A stretch of DNA of 42,622 nucleotides from an uncultured Ureaplasma sp. Lineage in GTDB: Bacteria > Bacillota_I > Bacilli_A > Mycoplasmatales > Mycoplasmoidaceae. The stretch spans positions 1 to 42,622 of the forward strand of contig CADAXN010000002.1 of assembly GCA_902791895.1 (NCBI GenBank), read 5' to 3'. The translations under genes were made by a program, and so were the position numbers. Shown piece after piece: positions 14,586 to 22,848 of the stretch. The notes beneath the pieces were generated by a model. It ran no database searches and was not told the origin of the DNA. It saw only the letters and a program-made list of their open reading frames with translations. Each line of letters begins with the position of its first letter. Positions within the stretch are counted from its first letter, which is position 1.

Positions 14586-15656
14586 ATGCAAAACGCTTTA
14601 GAAAGATACATAAACAAAAAGTCATTTTGGCATAACATCAATCCAACTGTAAAATTAATCATTACTGTCTTTTTAATTACAATTGTTTTCCTACCTATTG
14701 GTTTTTTTGGAATTCTAATAAGTACATGTTTGATTATTTTAATTTGGATATCTGCTAAATTACCAGCAAAATTGTTTAAGTCAATTTTTCTGACATGAAT
14801 TATCATGTTCCTATTACTTGGAATAATTAACTGAATTGCATATAAGAGTCCAGGATTTAATTCTGATATAGTCAATAATGACATGAATGTCATTTTTGGT
14901 GATGTATCAAATTATAATCCAAGTCACTTATTTACTACATCAGATGGTGCATATACATCCTTAGTTGGTAATATTTGGGGTGGAAATATCATTGGTGTCT
15001 TTTATGATAAACCAAATGCAGTTCTAGTCAACTCAGGTGTTAAATACGATTCAGCCAAAGCTGCAAGTGGAATTACTTTGTATCTATGATATAGTTCAAC
15101 ATGATACTCATTATCTAGCAAAGTATTAATCAATACTTCAATGGTTTCATTCAAAATTATTCTAATGATTTCAATCATTACTATTCTTGTATCAACCACA
15201 AGTAACATTGAATTAACCATTGGTATTGAAGATTTACTTCACCCATTATCGTATTTAAGAATACCAGTTAATGAATGAGCGATGACTTTTGCAATAGCTA
15301 TTAGATTCGTTCCATCATTATTGGTAGAGTCACAAAATATTTTAAGAGCACAAGCTTCACGTGGTGTTGACTTTAGAAATGGTAACATTAAAGATAAAAC
15401 TAAATCTTTAATTTCACTGATTGTGCCAATGTTCTCAATTGCTTTCCATAAGGCAGATGATTTGTCAAATGCGATGGAAGCTAGAAGTTATGATCCAAGA
15501 AGAAAACGTACAAGATACCGTAACTATAGTGTCAGTTGAAAAGACTTTGTAGCTATCGGAATAATAGGTATGCTATTTAGTTTCTTTATTTTCTTTACTA
15601 CTAAACACATGGTATTTGGACCATTTAACTGAATTGAATACGTTAGTATAGCTTAA
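14586..15656 (+). CDS. ecfT: ECF transporter transmembrane subunit T
   Basis: This is the membrane scaffold that couples EcfA1A2 to substrate-binding S subunits; 356 aa with several UGA Trp codons. Hydrophobic helices near the N terminus (IITVFLITIVFLPIGFFGIL) and in the second half are split by a larger polar loop (about residues 95-160) than in typical EcfT of about 265 aa. The two coupling-helix motifs are present: ASRGVDFRNG, and AMEARSYDP (normally AMEARGY). It is followed by truA at a distance of 2 nt, the usual ecfA-ecfA-ecfT-truA order of Firmicutes and mollicutes. Confidence 0.93.
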
Positions 15657-15658
15657 TT

Positions 15659-16384
15659 ATGAATTACTTAATTGATATAAGCTACGATGGTAATAACTAC
15701 CATGGTTGAAGCAAACAAAAGAACAATATTTCTATTCAGCAAACAATAGAAAAAGGTTTAAGCGATATTTACAAAAAGAAAATTGATATTGTTGGTAGTG
15801 GAAGAACTGATACCAAAGTTCATGCCGTTCACCAATACTTTAATTTTCATGAAGATAAAATTAACTTGTCTGTTGAGAAATTAAAGAATGCATTGAAATA
15901 TAAAATTCCAGTAGATATAAAGGTTAATAGTATTACAGTTGTTGAGAACAATTTTAATGCGAGATATGATGCTAAAAATAAGACCTATCTTTATTTGATC
16001 AACACTAATGAATTTGATTTGTTTAGAAATAATTATTTATTAAACTACAACAAGCCTATTAATCTTGATTTATGAAATCAATCTAAAGAATTGTTTGTAG
16101 GTACTCATGATTTCTTATCATTTAGTAAATCTGCACTATCTAACACTACTAGAACTATTAATGCAATTAAAATAGTAAACAAAAAAGGTTTAATTGAAAT
16201 TTACATTAATGGTAATGGGTTTTTGAGAAACATGGTAAGGATGATAATTGGCAGCTTGATTGATTTAAATGAAAACAAAAAATCATTAGATGATATTAAA
16301 AGATTAATTAATAATCCAAAAAAAGGATCAGCTAATACTTTAGCTAATCCTTGTGGTTTATATCTTTATCAAGTTAATTATTAG
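15659..16384 (+). CDS. truA: tRNA pseudouridine(38-40) synthase
   Basis: It converts uridines 38-40 of the tRNA anticodon arm to pseudouridine; 241 aa, complete. The catalytic Asp lies in GSGRTDTKVHA (about residue 51). Other family stretches are the DISYDG start, RNMVRMIIGSLI and the C-terminal GLYLYQ. Its last 29 bases, including the stop codon, are repeated exactly at 18471-18499, so the 3' end of this gene is one boundary of the islet that follows. It is the last gene of the ecf operon. Confidence 0.95.
16356..16384 (+). repeat. 29-bp direct repeat, left copy (attL-like)
   Basis: This is identical over 29 bases to 18471-18499, offset 2115. It begins GTTTATATCTTTATC and ends with the truA stop codon TAATTATTAG. 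The flanking bases differ on both sides (G/A on the left, A/G on the right). It marks the left boundary of the islet. Confidence 0.9.
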
Positions 16385-16466
16385 ATTTATTAATTGAGAT
16401 TACAATAACAAGTATTTATTTTTAATATGCAATTTTAATATATAGTGAACTGCATTTGACTTAGTT

Positions 16467-16486
16467 TTTTAAAAATATTTTTAAAA
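16467..16486. repeat. 20-bp AT palindrome upstream of the first islet gene
   Basis: A perfect palindrome of T4 A5 TA T5 A4 type lies 55 bp before the first islet gene. It may be an operator or just AT-rich structure. No other gene signal is seen between 16385 and 16530. Confidence 0.4.
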
Positions 16487-16530
16487 TCCCTCTATTTTTT
16501 CATTTTTATATATTGGGAGCATATCAAATT

Positions 16531-16536
16531 TATAAT
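16531..16536 (+). promoter_or_regulatory. -10 box of the islet genes
   Basis: TATAAT only 4 nt before the ATG at 16541, which suggests a leaderless transcript or a start at the next Met (residue 10). Confidence 0.45.
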
Positions 16537-16540
16537 ATCA

Positions 16541-16867
16541 ATGAAGAAATACAAAATCTATTCATCTATGAAAAATAAAAACTTAGTTGGTGATATTATT
16601 CAAGTTAAAAAAATTAAAGTTAATGGTGGCCAAGTTAGACCAACAACTAAAAAACAAAAATCAACAAGAGATTTGTTGATTGAGTTTATGGGCGAACAAA
16701 GAGAATTTAATACACGAATTGAAAAAGATATAGCAAATCTTAAGAATGATGTTAGTTCATTAAAGAAAACTCAAGATCAACAAAACAAACATCTTCAAAG
16801 AATTGATAGTAGATTAGATAGACAAGATGAACGTTTTGAAAATATCGAACATGAATTATCTATATAG
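16541..16867 (+). CDS. Coiled-coil protein, DUF16-like, islet gene 1
   Basis: Protein of 108 aa without a recognised enzymatic domain. The first 40 residues are basic (Lys-rich, KKIKVNGGQVRPTTKKQK). From about residue 50 to the end there is a charged heptad-rich helix (FNTRIEKDIANLKNDVSSL, then KHLQRIDSRLDRQDERF). The repeating RIDSRLDRQDERFENIE pattern resembles the C-terminal coiled coils of the DUF16 family abundant in Mycoplasma pneumoniae; that family link is by eye only. It has no signal peptide or membrane segment. It precedes the RHH gene by 12 nt. Function unknown. Confidence 0.7.
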   Translation: MKKYKIYSSMKNKNLVGDIIQVKKIKVNGGQVRPTTKKQKSTRDLLIEFMGEQREFNTRIEKDIANLKNDVSSLKKTQDQQNKHLQRIDSRLDRQDERFENIEHELSI

Positions 16868-16879
16868 GTTTAATTAATT

Positions 16880-17140
16880 ATGGCTAAGAGTGTATTTAAA
16901 TTTCCAAATAGGGATAATTATAAAGCTGTTTATCTAGAAAAAGATGTATTTGAAAAATTAGATAAAACAGCAACAAGATTAAAAATGACAAAGTCCAAGC
17001 TACTTCGCCATTGCTTTGAGAAGTATATAGCTGATGAGGAATTAGCTTCGCAACAAAATGAATTACTTAAATTATTTACTGAAACAGTTAGCAATTTAAT
17101 TAAACATAATGAAAAAGGTTTCGATGAACTTAAAAACTAA
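16880..17140 (+). CDS. Ribbon-helix-helix DNA-binding protein, islet gene 2
   Basis: Protein of 86 aa. A short strand (YKAVYLEKDVFEKLD) is followed by two helices with the turn KMTKSKLLRHCFEKYI, the layout of CopG/Arc/MetJ ribbon-helix-helix proteins. The C-terminal 30 residues form a charged helix for oligomerisation. Such proteins are dimeric regulators, often plasmid copy-number repressors or antitoxins. A role as regulator of this islet, for example at the palindrome 16467-16486, is inference. No strong ribosome-binding site is seen. It lies 32 nt before the NERD gene. Confidence 0.7.
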   Translation: MAKSVFKFPNRDNYKAVYLEKDVFEKLDKTATRLKMTKSKLLRHCFEKYIADEELASQQNELLKLFTETVSNLIKHNEKGFDELKN

Positions 17141-17142
17141 TT

Positions 17143-17163
17143 AAAGAAAAGAAGTAGGTTTTT
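17143..17163 (+). repeat. 21-bp purine-rich repeat, copy 1
   Basis: The block starting AAAGAAAAGAAGTA matches 20 of 21 bases with 17917-17937. It lies between the RHH stop and the NERD start and is embedded in a CTAATTAAA ... TTTAATTAG inverted repeat (17137-17145 / 17162-17170). It may be a processing, translation-control or recombination signal. Confidence 0.5.
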
Positions 17164-17172
17164 TAATTAGAT

Positions 17173-17877
17173 ATGTGGTGAATAATTTTAATTTCAATTC
17201 TTATACCAGCAATAAGTGTTGGTACTTTTGTTGTCTTAATAATTATTTCTAAAATTAAACATCAGCATGGTGATTATAATGATGGTGGAGGAATTCATAT
17301 TGGTGCACATCAACATGTATCTTTTTTTACACCAGCTAATGACAGAGCTGGAATAGTTGGTGAAAAGAGAGTGAATTATCATCTTAGACCACTTTTAAGA
17401 AATGATGAATATTTACTAACAAATTTACTATTACCTCTAAGAAATGGTGAAAAAACTGAAATTGACGCTGTCTTAATCTCTCGAAAAGGAATTTTCTGTA
17501 TTGAAATAAAACATTGAGTTGGTCATATTACTGGGAATGAAGAAGATGAATATTGAACTCAAAAATATGATGATCCTAATAAAGAAGATAAAAAACATGA
17601 AAATCCAATTTGACAAAATGATTTTCATTGCACCATTATAAAAGAAAAGCTAAATATTTATTGTCCTATAAACAATGTTGTTATTTTTTATAGATTAGAG
17701 TATGGTCGAAGAATTAATTCCAAATACATCTATACTGTTAGAAAGTTTAGAGACTATTATCGTAGTCTAGATAGCAATGTTATACCAGAAAATTCTCTAA
17801 AAATGATTTATCAAAAATTAGAACCATATATAGCCACTCCTGAAGAATTAGAAAGACATAGAGAGGCTTATAAATAA
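17173..17877 (+). CDS. Membrane-anchored NERD (nuclease-related) domain protein, islet gene 3
   Basis: Protein of 234 aa, recognisable only when its UGA codons are read as Trp (residues 3, 115, 128 and 147). One N-terminal membrane helix (residues 4-27) is followed by a His/Gly-rich linker (QHGDYNDGGGIHIGAHQH) and then a NERD domain (about 60-190). Conserved points are GEKRVNYHL (Glu64), LLPLRNGEKTEIDAVLIS (Asp98) and IFCIEIKHW (Glu111, Lys113). The Asp plus ExK arrangement is that of the PD-(D/E)xK nuclease fold. The NERD family is widespread and its substrate is generally unknown; a role in DNA processing or defence is inference. Start ATG at 17173; its ribosome-binding site is weak. Confidence 0.8.
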
Positions 17878-17916
17878 TAAATGAGTTTTTATTTATGTAA
17901 ATGTCTCCATTAGTGG

Positions 17917-17937
17917 AAAGAAAAGAAGTAAGTTTTT
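17917..17937 (+). repeat. 21-bp purine-rich repeat, copy 2
   Basis: Matches 17143-17163 with one difference (A for G at position 15). It lies between the NERD stop and the next islet gene, so the two copies bracket the NERD gene. A short TCCA/TGGA hairpin lies just before it. Confidence 0.5.
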
Positions 17938-17983
17938 ATTGCAAAATCGATATATATACTCATTATGGTAGGAGGTAAAATAT

Positions 17984-18331
17984 ATGAATAAATTTAAAGT
18001 TAGTAATAGAATACTAAATGTAAAGATGGAAATTTTGTTTATGACTAATATTAACAGAGCAAAATACAAAAATTTTATAGATATTTTGAATAAACAAATT
18101 AGTTTAAAAAAAATTAACAGTTTTGATGATTTTAGATCATCATTATTGCAAATTAAAGAAAAATTTGAAAATGAATTTAATAAACTTGATAAGAGTACAT
18201 TTAATGATTTAAAAAGTGATTTTGTTATAAATTGCAATTATTCTTTATATATTGATCGAATAAAAGAATTAGAAAATGAATTTGAATTCATTGGTTGTAG
18301 CACGTTTATTGAAGGTGTAGATTGATGTTAA
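17984..18331 (+). CDS. Hypothetical protein, islet gene 4
   Basis: Protein of 115 aa that I do not recognise. It is soluble and mostly helical by composition, rich in Lys, Phe and Asn (KKINSFDDFRSSLLQIKEKF), and ends in EGVDWC with a UGA Trp. It has the best ribosome-binding site in the islet (TAGGAGG, 8 nt before the ATG) and a possible promoter TATACT about 30 nt upstream, so it may be expressed apart from the NERD gene. No membrane segment, signal peptide or catalytic motif is evident. Confidence 0.65.
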
Positions 18332-18361
18332 TATTGCACAAAAGTTTTTAGTTTTTTAGTG

Positions 18362-18367
18362 TATAAT
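18362..18367 (+). promoter_or_regulatory. -10 box of the islet RNA gene
   Basis: TATAAT preceded by a T-rich stretch and a TTGCAC 22 nt further upstream. It is not followed by a usable ORF. Confidence 0.5.
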
Positions 18368-18373
18368 AGTATG

Positions 18374-18456
18374 AAGGTTAGGGAACGGATGCTGCCATCA
18401 ACAACAGTCCAAGTATAAAGTGAAATGTTTCTCAACAATGGGGAACATTTTTTATT
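18374..18456 (+). ncRNA. Predicted small structured RNA in the islet
   Basis: A stretch of about 85 nt with its own -10 box and ending in a strong terminator. It can form a first helix GGA-(TG)-CTG / CAG-TCC (18389-18408 region, 2-nt bulge) and a second of 11 bp, AAATGTTTCTC / GGGGAACATTT (including two T-G pairs), with loop AACAAT, followed by TTTATTT. The local base composition is clearly more GC-rich than the flanks. It does not match SRP RNA, tmRNA, 6S RNA, a T-box or any riboswitch I can recall. A 15-codon ORF inside begins upstream of the predicted transcript start. Ends are approximate. Confidence 0.5.
18423..18456 (+). terminator. Terminator hairpin of the islet RNA
   Basis: 11-bp stem with a 6-nt loop followed by TTTATTT. 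It also ends any transcript reading through the islet genes. Confidence 0.65.
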
Positions 18457-18470
18457 TATAGTGGTGTATA

Positions 18471-18499
18471 GTTTATATCTTTATCAAGTTAATTATTAG
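18471..18499 (+). repeat. 29-bp direct repeat, right copy (attR-like)
   Basis: Perfect copy of 16356-16384. On the minus strand it supplies the last codons and the stop of the membrane-protein gene that follows (PNN and TAA). Confidence 0.9.
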
Positions 18500-18959
18500 G
18501 TTTTTCTTTTTTCTTACGTTCACTTGTTGACAATCTAATGTGGTAAGTCATTGAACCTAAGAAAATACTTACTGGGTAAACAAGTGCAGTTGAAAATAAA
18601 GCATAAATATTAAATATATCTTGATTAATTACACAATTTACAATTGCACCAATAATTAAACCTAATAATAGTACAATGCATTTTGTGCAGTAAAGGAGGA
18701 TACTAATAACAACAATTCCTCCTTTACGACTTTGTTTAAAGGTTTTAAAGATTAAGTTGTTAAAAATAATTCCCAATACAAATGCTGCAATAATAAAAGG
18801 AATATTTAATAAACAGCCATATAGAATAGTGTAGTTATTATAAACCGCACTCAAAGTGAGTGTTATTAAAAAAGATACACCAATCAAAATTGAAAGGTAT
18901 ATCAAAAAGAAAATATTTACTCTTTCTGAAAATATATTCTTTTTAGTTTGTTTTGTCAT
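18489..18959 (-). CDS. Four-helix membrane protein, possibly AtpI-like
   Basis: Integral membrane protein of 156 aa with four hydrophobic helices (about 16-40, 45-68, 82-105, 117-138) and a lysine-rich C-terminal tail (SERKKKEKPNN). Its ATG overlaps the upp stop (TAATG), so it is translationally coupled to upp. In many Firmicutes and mycoplasmas the gene after upp in the ATP synthase region is atpI, a four-helix protein of similar size; the identification rests on that context and topology, not on a sequence motif. No atp genes follow here. The stop codon lies inside the 29-bp repeat, so the gene is intact despite the adjacent islet. Confidence 0.6.
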   Translation of the reverse strand: MTKQTKKNIFSERVNIFFLIYLSILIGVSFLITLTLSAVYNNYTILYGCLLNIPFIIAAFVLGIIFNNLIFKTFKQSRKGGIVVISILLYCTKCIVLLLGLIIGAIVNCVINQDIFNIYALFSTALVYPVSIFLGSMTYHIRLSTSERKKKEKPNN

Positions 18960-19579
18960 TATTTAGTTCCAAAGATACGATCGCCAGCATCGCCTAAACC
19001 AGGAACTATATAAGAATTTTCATCTAATTTTTCGTCAACAGCACAAGTGAAAACTTGAATGCTATCATCATATTCTTTAAGTGCTTTTAATCCCTCAGGA
19101 GCAGAGATTACACAAGCTACACGAATTGATTTAGGCTTATAAGTCTTGATAATATCAATTGCTTTGATTGTTGAAAGACCAGTAGCTAACATTGGATCTA
19201 AAACAATTACATCAGCGCCTGCAATTTTTTTAGGCATCTTACAATAATATTGTACAGGTTTTAAAGTTTGTTCATCACGGTATAAACCAATGTGACCAAT
19301 AGATGCTTGTGGACACATTAATTTAAATCCATCAACCATTCCCAATCCAGCACGTAAAATTGGTACTAAAACTACAGGAGTTTCTAATTTATAACCATTA
19401 GTTTTAGCTAGTGGTGTTTCAATTTCGAAAGTAGTCAATTTTAAATCTTTTGTAACTTCAAAAGACATGAATTGTGATAATTCTAATAAGTTTGATCTAA
19501 AATCACGAGAATCCGTATGTTTATTACGCATTCTTGATAATTTCATTTTAATTAATGGATGTTCAACTATTTTGTACAT
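18959..19579 (-). CDS. upp: Uracil phosphoribosyltransferase
   Basis: It makes UMP from uracil and PRPP; 206 aa, the usual size. Typical features are the MYKIVEHPLIKMKLSRMRNK start, VPILRAGLGMVDGF, the PRPP-binding loop VIVLDPMLATGLSTIKA and the C-terminal GLGDAGDRIFGTK. The ribosome-binding site is AGGAGT 7 nt before ATG. It lies 22 nt after the last permease of a nucleoside/base importer, so uptake and salvage are joined in one operon. Confidence 0.97.
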   Translation of the reverse strand: MYKIVEHPLIKMKLSRMRNKHTDSRDFRSNLLELSQFMSFEVTKDLKLTTFEIETPLAKTNGYKLETPVVLVPILRAGLGMVDGFKLMCPQASIGHIGLYRDEQTLKPVQYYCKMPKKIAGADVIVLDPMLATGLSTIKAIDIIKTYKPKSIRVACVISAPEGLKALKEYDDSIQVFTCAVDEKLDENSYIVPGLGDAGDRIFGTK

Positions 19580-19601
19580 AATTTACTCCTATCAATTTAA
19601 C

Positions 19602-20528
19602 CTAGCGGAGATTCCGGTCAAAAGGAATTCCATCATATTCTGGTGCCCGCACTCATCTAGCGAAGAATATCAAGGCGGTGAAAGTAATTAAGTAAGGCAG
19701 AGTATATGCGAGTTCTCTTGCAAATCCAACGTTTGTTAAAACGTTTGACATACATAGTGACATGAATAATGAGAATACAATTGAAGTTATAGTAATTCAT
19801 TCAATTTTTCATGCACCAACAATCATAATTGCTAATGCTAAATATCCTAAGCCTTGAGTGTTGCCTTGTGATTGTTTAATGTTGAATAAGAATATTCCTC
19901 CAGCTAGTCCAGCAACTGCACTTGATAATAATACAGCTACTCATTGATATTTTTTTACACTAATTGATTGTGCATCAACAGCAAATGGGTTTTCACCAAC
20001 AGCACGATATCTTAAACCAACTCTAGTTTTTGTAACAATTACTCAAATAATTGCAACAAGAACCAATGCAGCGATAAATATTAATATTGATGATCCATAT
20101 AGTGAATTTCCTACATATAGGAAATCATCAAAACCAGATAACAATTTTGAAGATCCGTCATAAAAGATGTTTCCGAATTTACTATTAACGAAAGTACAGA
20201 AAGCAACTCCAATTAAGTTAATTGCAGTACCACTAATTACATGGTTAGCTTTGAGATTGATGCAGACAAATGCATGCATTGCTCCGGTGATCATTGTTGC
20301 AATCATAGTGAACAACAGAGCGAAAATAATTCCGCTTGGTCCCATATTGGTAATGCCAATTAAAGGTGAAGAGAATATTCCAAAGAATACTACTCCGAAA
20401 CACATCATTCCATCAATACCGATGTTAACTATTCCAGCTCGTTCAGACAAGTAACCAGAAATAGCGCCTAATAACAATACTGCACCATACAGTAATGCAT
20501 AGTTAAGAATAATACCACAAAATTCCAT
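19602..20528 (-). CDS. Nucleoside ABC transporter permease (NupQ-like)
   Basis: Membrane subunit of a BMP-type nucleoside importer; 308 aa, about 8-10 hydrophobic helices. Family motifs are ISGYLSERAGIVNIGIDGMM near the N terminus and a GENPFAVDAQSISVKKYQW loop that contacts the ATPase. The length equals that of the smaller permease of other mollicute systems. Its ATG overlaps the stop of the larger permease (TAATG) behind an AAAGGAGG site. The C terminus (PEYDGIPFDRNLR) is cytoplasmic. Confidence 0.9.
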
Positions 20529-22846
20529 TAAAAACCACCTCCTTTGATATCAATTTGTTCAATCTTCTTATCTAAGATGTCATTTAAAGATTGTCTTTGA
20601 ATTTCAATAGTTGCTAATTTGTATGCAGTCTTATCCTTATATTGTTGAATCTTAGTAACATAATTCAAATCCATACCATATTCTTTAGCAACACGCATTT
20701 CTTTAGAAATTAATTCTCTTGATAAATTTGAAGTTTGTGAACGAACTTTATCATAAGGTATTACTTTTAGTAAATGATTACGTTTAGAAATCTCTTGCTT
20801 CTTTTCAAGATATTTGTAGTAAACTTCGTATGCGTCTTCACGATATTTTGTGAATAAAGCAAAAATTTCATTTTCATCACGATATGAAGTTTCAGCAAGT
20901 TTAGTTCTAAAGCGCATCTCGCTCTTTAATTCACTAATTGCTAACTCATAAGTGCATCTAAGTTTAGCTAATTGAACTTGTCTTTCTTGTAAATTAGTCA
21001 TCTTAGAAATTTCATTCTTTTGAATTAGATAGTCTTCTTTAACTTTAACCATTGAAGATTTATAGAATTTCTTCAATCTTTGCTTAATCATTTTAATATC
21101 GAAAGAATATAGCTTGTTGACAGTAATAGTGCTACGATAATTATATTTAATAAGTAAAATTGAATCGTTACAAATATCCATAATGTTTCAGATGCATTGG
21201 TTACGATATTTTTTGTTACTTAATTTATTAATGTCAATACGATATTTTTCAAATGTTGTTCGAATATCTAATGAGTTGTATAAACGCTGTTTATCATCAT
21301 ATAGTTTAGATAGTTTTTCCAAACTTAGAAGATATTTAGTAGCTTCATGAACATTTAGTTTATCACGATATTTGTTATTTAGTTTTGATAATTCACGATA
21401 GAATGTTTTCTCTAAATGTTTAGGTAAAACTTTATTTACAGCATACTTATCAAAGATTTCAGAATAACTATTAACATAATCAACAAAGTATTCGTTCTTA
21501 GCAAATTTATCCTGATTATATTTATCGAGTTTTCTATTTAATTGGGTAATCTGTTTATTGATTCGATAGATATCAAAAGTGAAATAGATTGCCCCTCATG
21601 ATTCCTCGAGCTTGTTTGTCAAGTGGTGCGAATATGAACGATACTCAGCTTCATTCTTTTTACCATCGACAATTTTACGTAGTCAAATTCAAGGTTTAAA
21701 GTAGTAAATTAAGCTAATAGCAGCTGCACCATAAACAATAACACCGAACATTAAGTCAGCAATTGCTGGGTCAACTGAGTATGCACTTTGAATTGTAGCT
21801 TTAGCATTGTCAACCATCGCAAAGAATAATGAAATAGGTAATACACCAATTGGATTAGTCATGGCGATCAATCCAACTGAAATTCCATTGAATCCTTCAC
21901 TAGGTATTGCTTTAGCGCTAATGGTTACAAACACTTGGTTAGTTTGTCCACAATAAATCATAGCGCCTAGCAAACCTGCAAGTAATCCTGAGATTATCAT
22001 TGCAATCATACGTTTCTTTTGAATGTTAATTCCAGCATATGTTGATGCAGAAGTACTTAATCCAGTAGTTGATACTTTCTTTCCGAAAGTTGAATAGTTA
22101 ATAATCAATACAGAAACTGGGATGGTAACAAGCATAATAACCAATAATGGTAATCAGTATCCATTAATAGTACTTCCATCACCTTGGAAAATATTTAGTG
22201 ATACATTTGCTGGCAATAAACTTGTAGTTAAACCAGTATCTGCCATATATCCACCATTAGTTGCGGCAACTTGAATCATGTAAGTTCCAGCAAAATATAT
22301 GATTCAGTTAAATAAGATGGAAGTAATTACTTCATTAATGTTTAAATAAGTCTTAAGTGCTCCAATGATTGAGGAAATTACTGCTCCTGACATCATTGCC
22401 ATTATAATCACAACAATTTGGCCTAAACCAATAGGAACATTAGCTTGACTTAAAGCAAATCCAACAATGGTAGCAATTTGACCAGCAAAAAGCATTTGTC
22501 CAGAAATACCGATGTTGAATAAACCAACTTTCTGAGCAAAAATAAATGATAGCGCGGAGACTGCAAATATTGCAATTGATCCAATTGTTGCTTTTACGAA
22601 ACTACCACTAAATGGTGCTCTAAATATTTCAGCAATGATTTGGTAAAATAATGATCCTCGACCATAAATTATCATTGTGATAAATAGTGCAATAAGTAAT
22701 GAAATAACAATTGAAAAAAATGCAACTAAGACATTTTTTGTCGTTTTCTTACGATTATCACCATACGCAAAATTTCAAAATCTGAAACGTCGTATTTTGT
22801 TAATGTTCGACAAAAATGAATATTTGTTTGTGTTCTTATTATTCAT
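20528..22846 (-). CDS. Nucleoside ABC transporter permease (NupP-like) with a long C-terminal coiled-coil extension
   Basis: Protein of 772 aa, continuous with UGA as Trp. Residues about 35-390 form the BPD_transp_2 permease: a hydrophobic helix near 36-57, the motif AQKVGLFNIGISGQMLFAG, NEVITSILFNW and PSEGFNGISVGLIAM. From about residue 400 on there is a hydrophilic extension of about 370 residues with charged helical repeats and very many Lys, Tyr and Arg (for example KLDKYNQDKFAKNEYF and EISKMTNLQERQVQLAKL). Known bacterial homologues are about 350 aa, and those of some mycoplasmas about 500. The role of the tail is unknown. Start chosen by AAGGAG before MNNKNTNKYSF; it begins 2 nt after the ATPase stop. 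Confidence 0.88.
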
Positions 22847-22848
22847 GA

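Larger units (their letters stand above)
16385..18470. mobile_element. Islet inserted at the truA 3' end (2.1 kb, direct-repeat bounded)
   Basis: Between the two 29-bp repeats lie four small genes and one RNA gene, all on the plus strand and none of them housekeeping. If the islet and one repeat copy are removed, truA and the convergent gene end in an 11-bp overlap inside a single 29-bp sequence, so the repeat restored both C termini after insertion. That is the pattern left by site-specific integration at a gene's 3' end. No integrase, transposase, relaxase or replication gene is recognisable, so any mobility would depend on enzymes acting in trans, or the islet is immobile now. The cargo uses UGA as Trp like the host. 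Confidence 0.65.

Noticed and set aside
18371-18418. 15-codon ORF (MKVRERMLPSTTVQV) in the islet RNA.
   Set aside because: Its ATG is only 3 nt after the -10 box, so it would not be on the transcript, and there is no ribosome-binding site.
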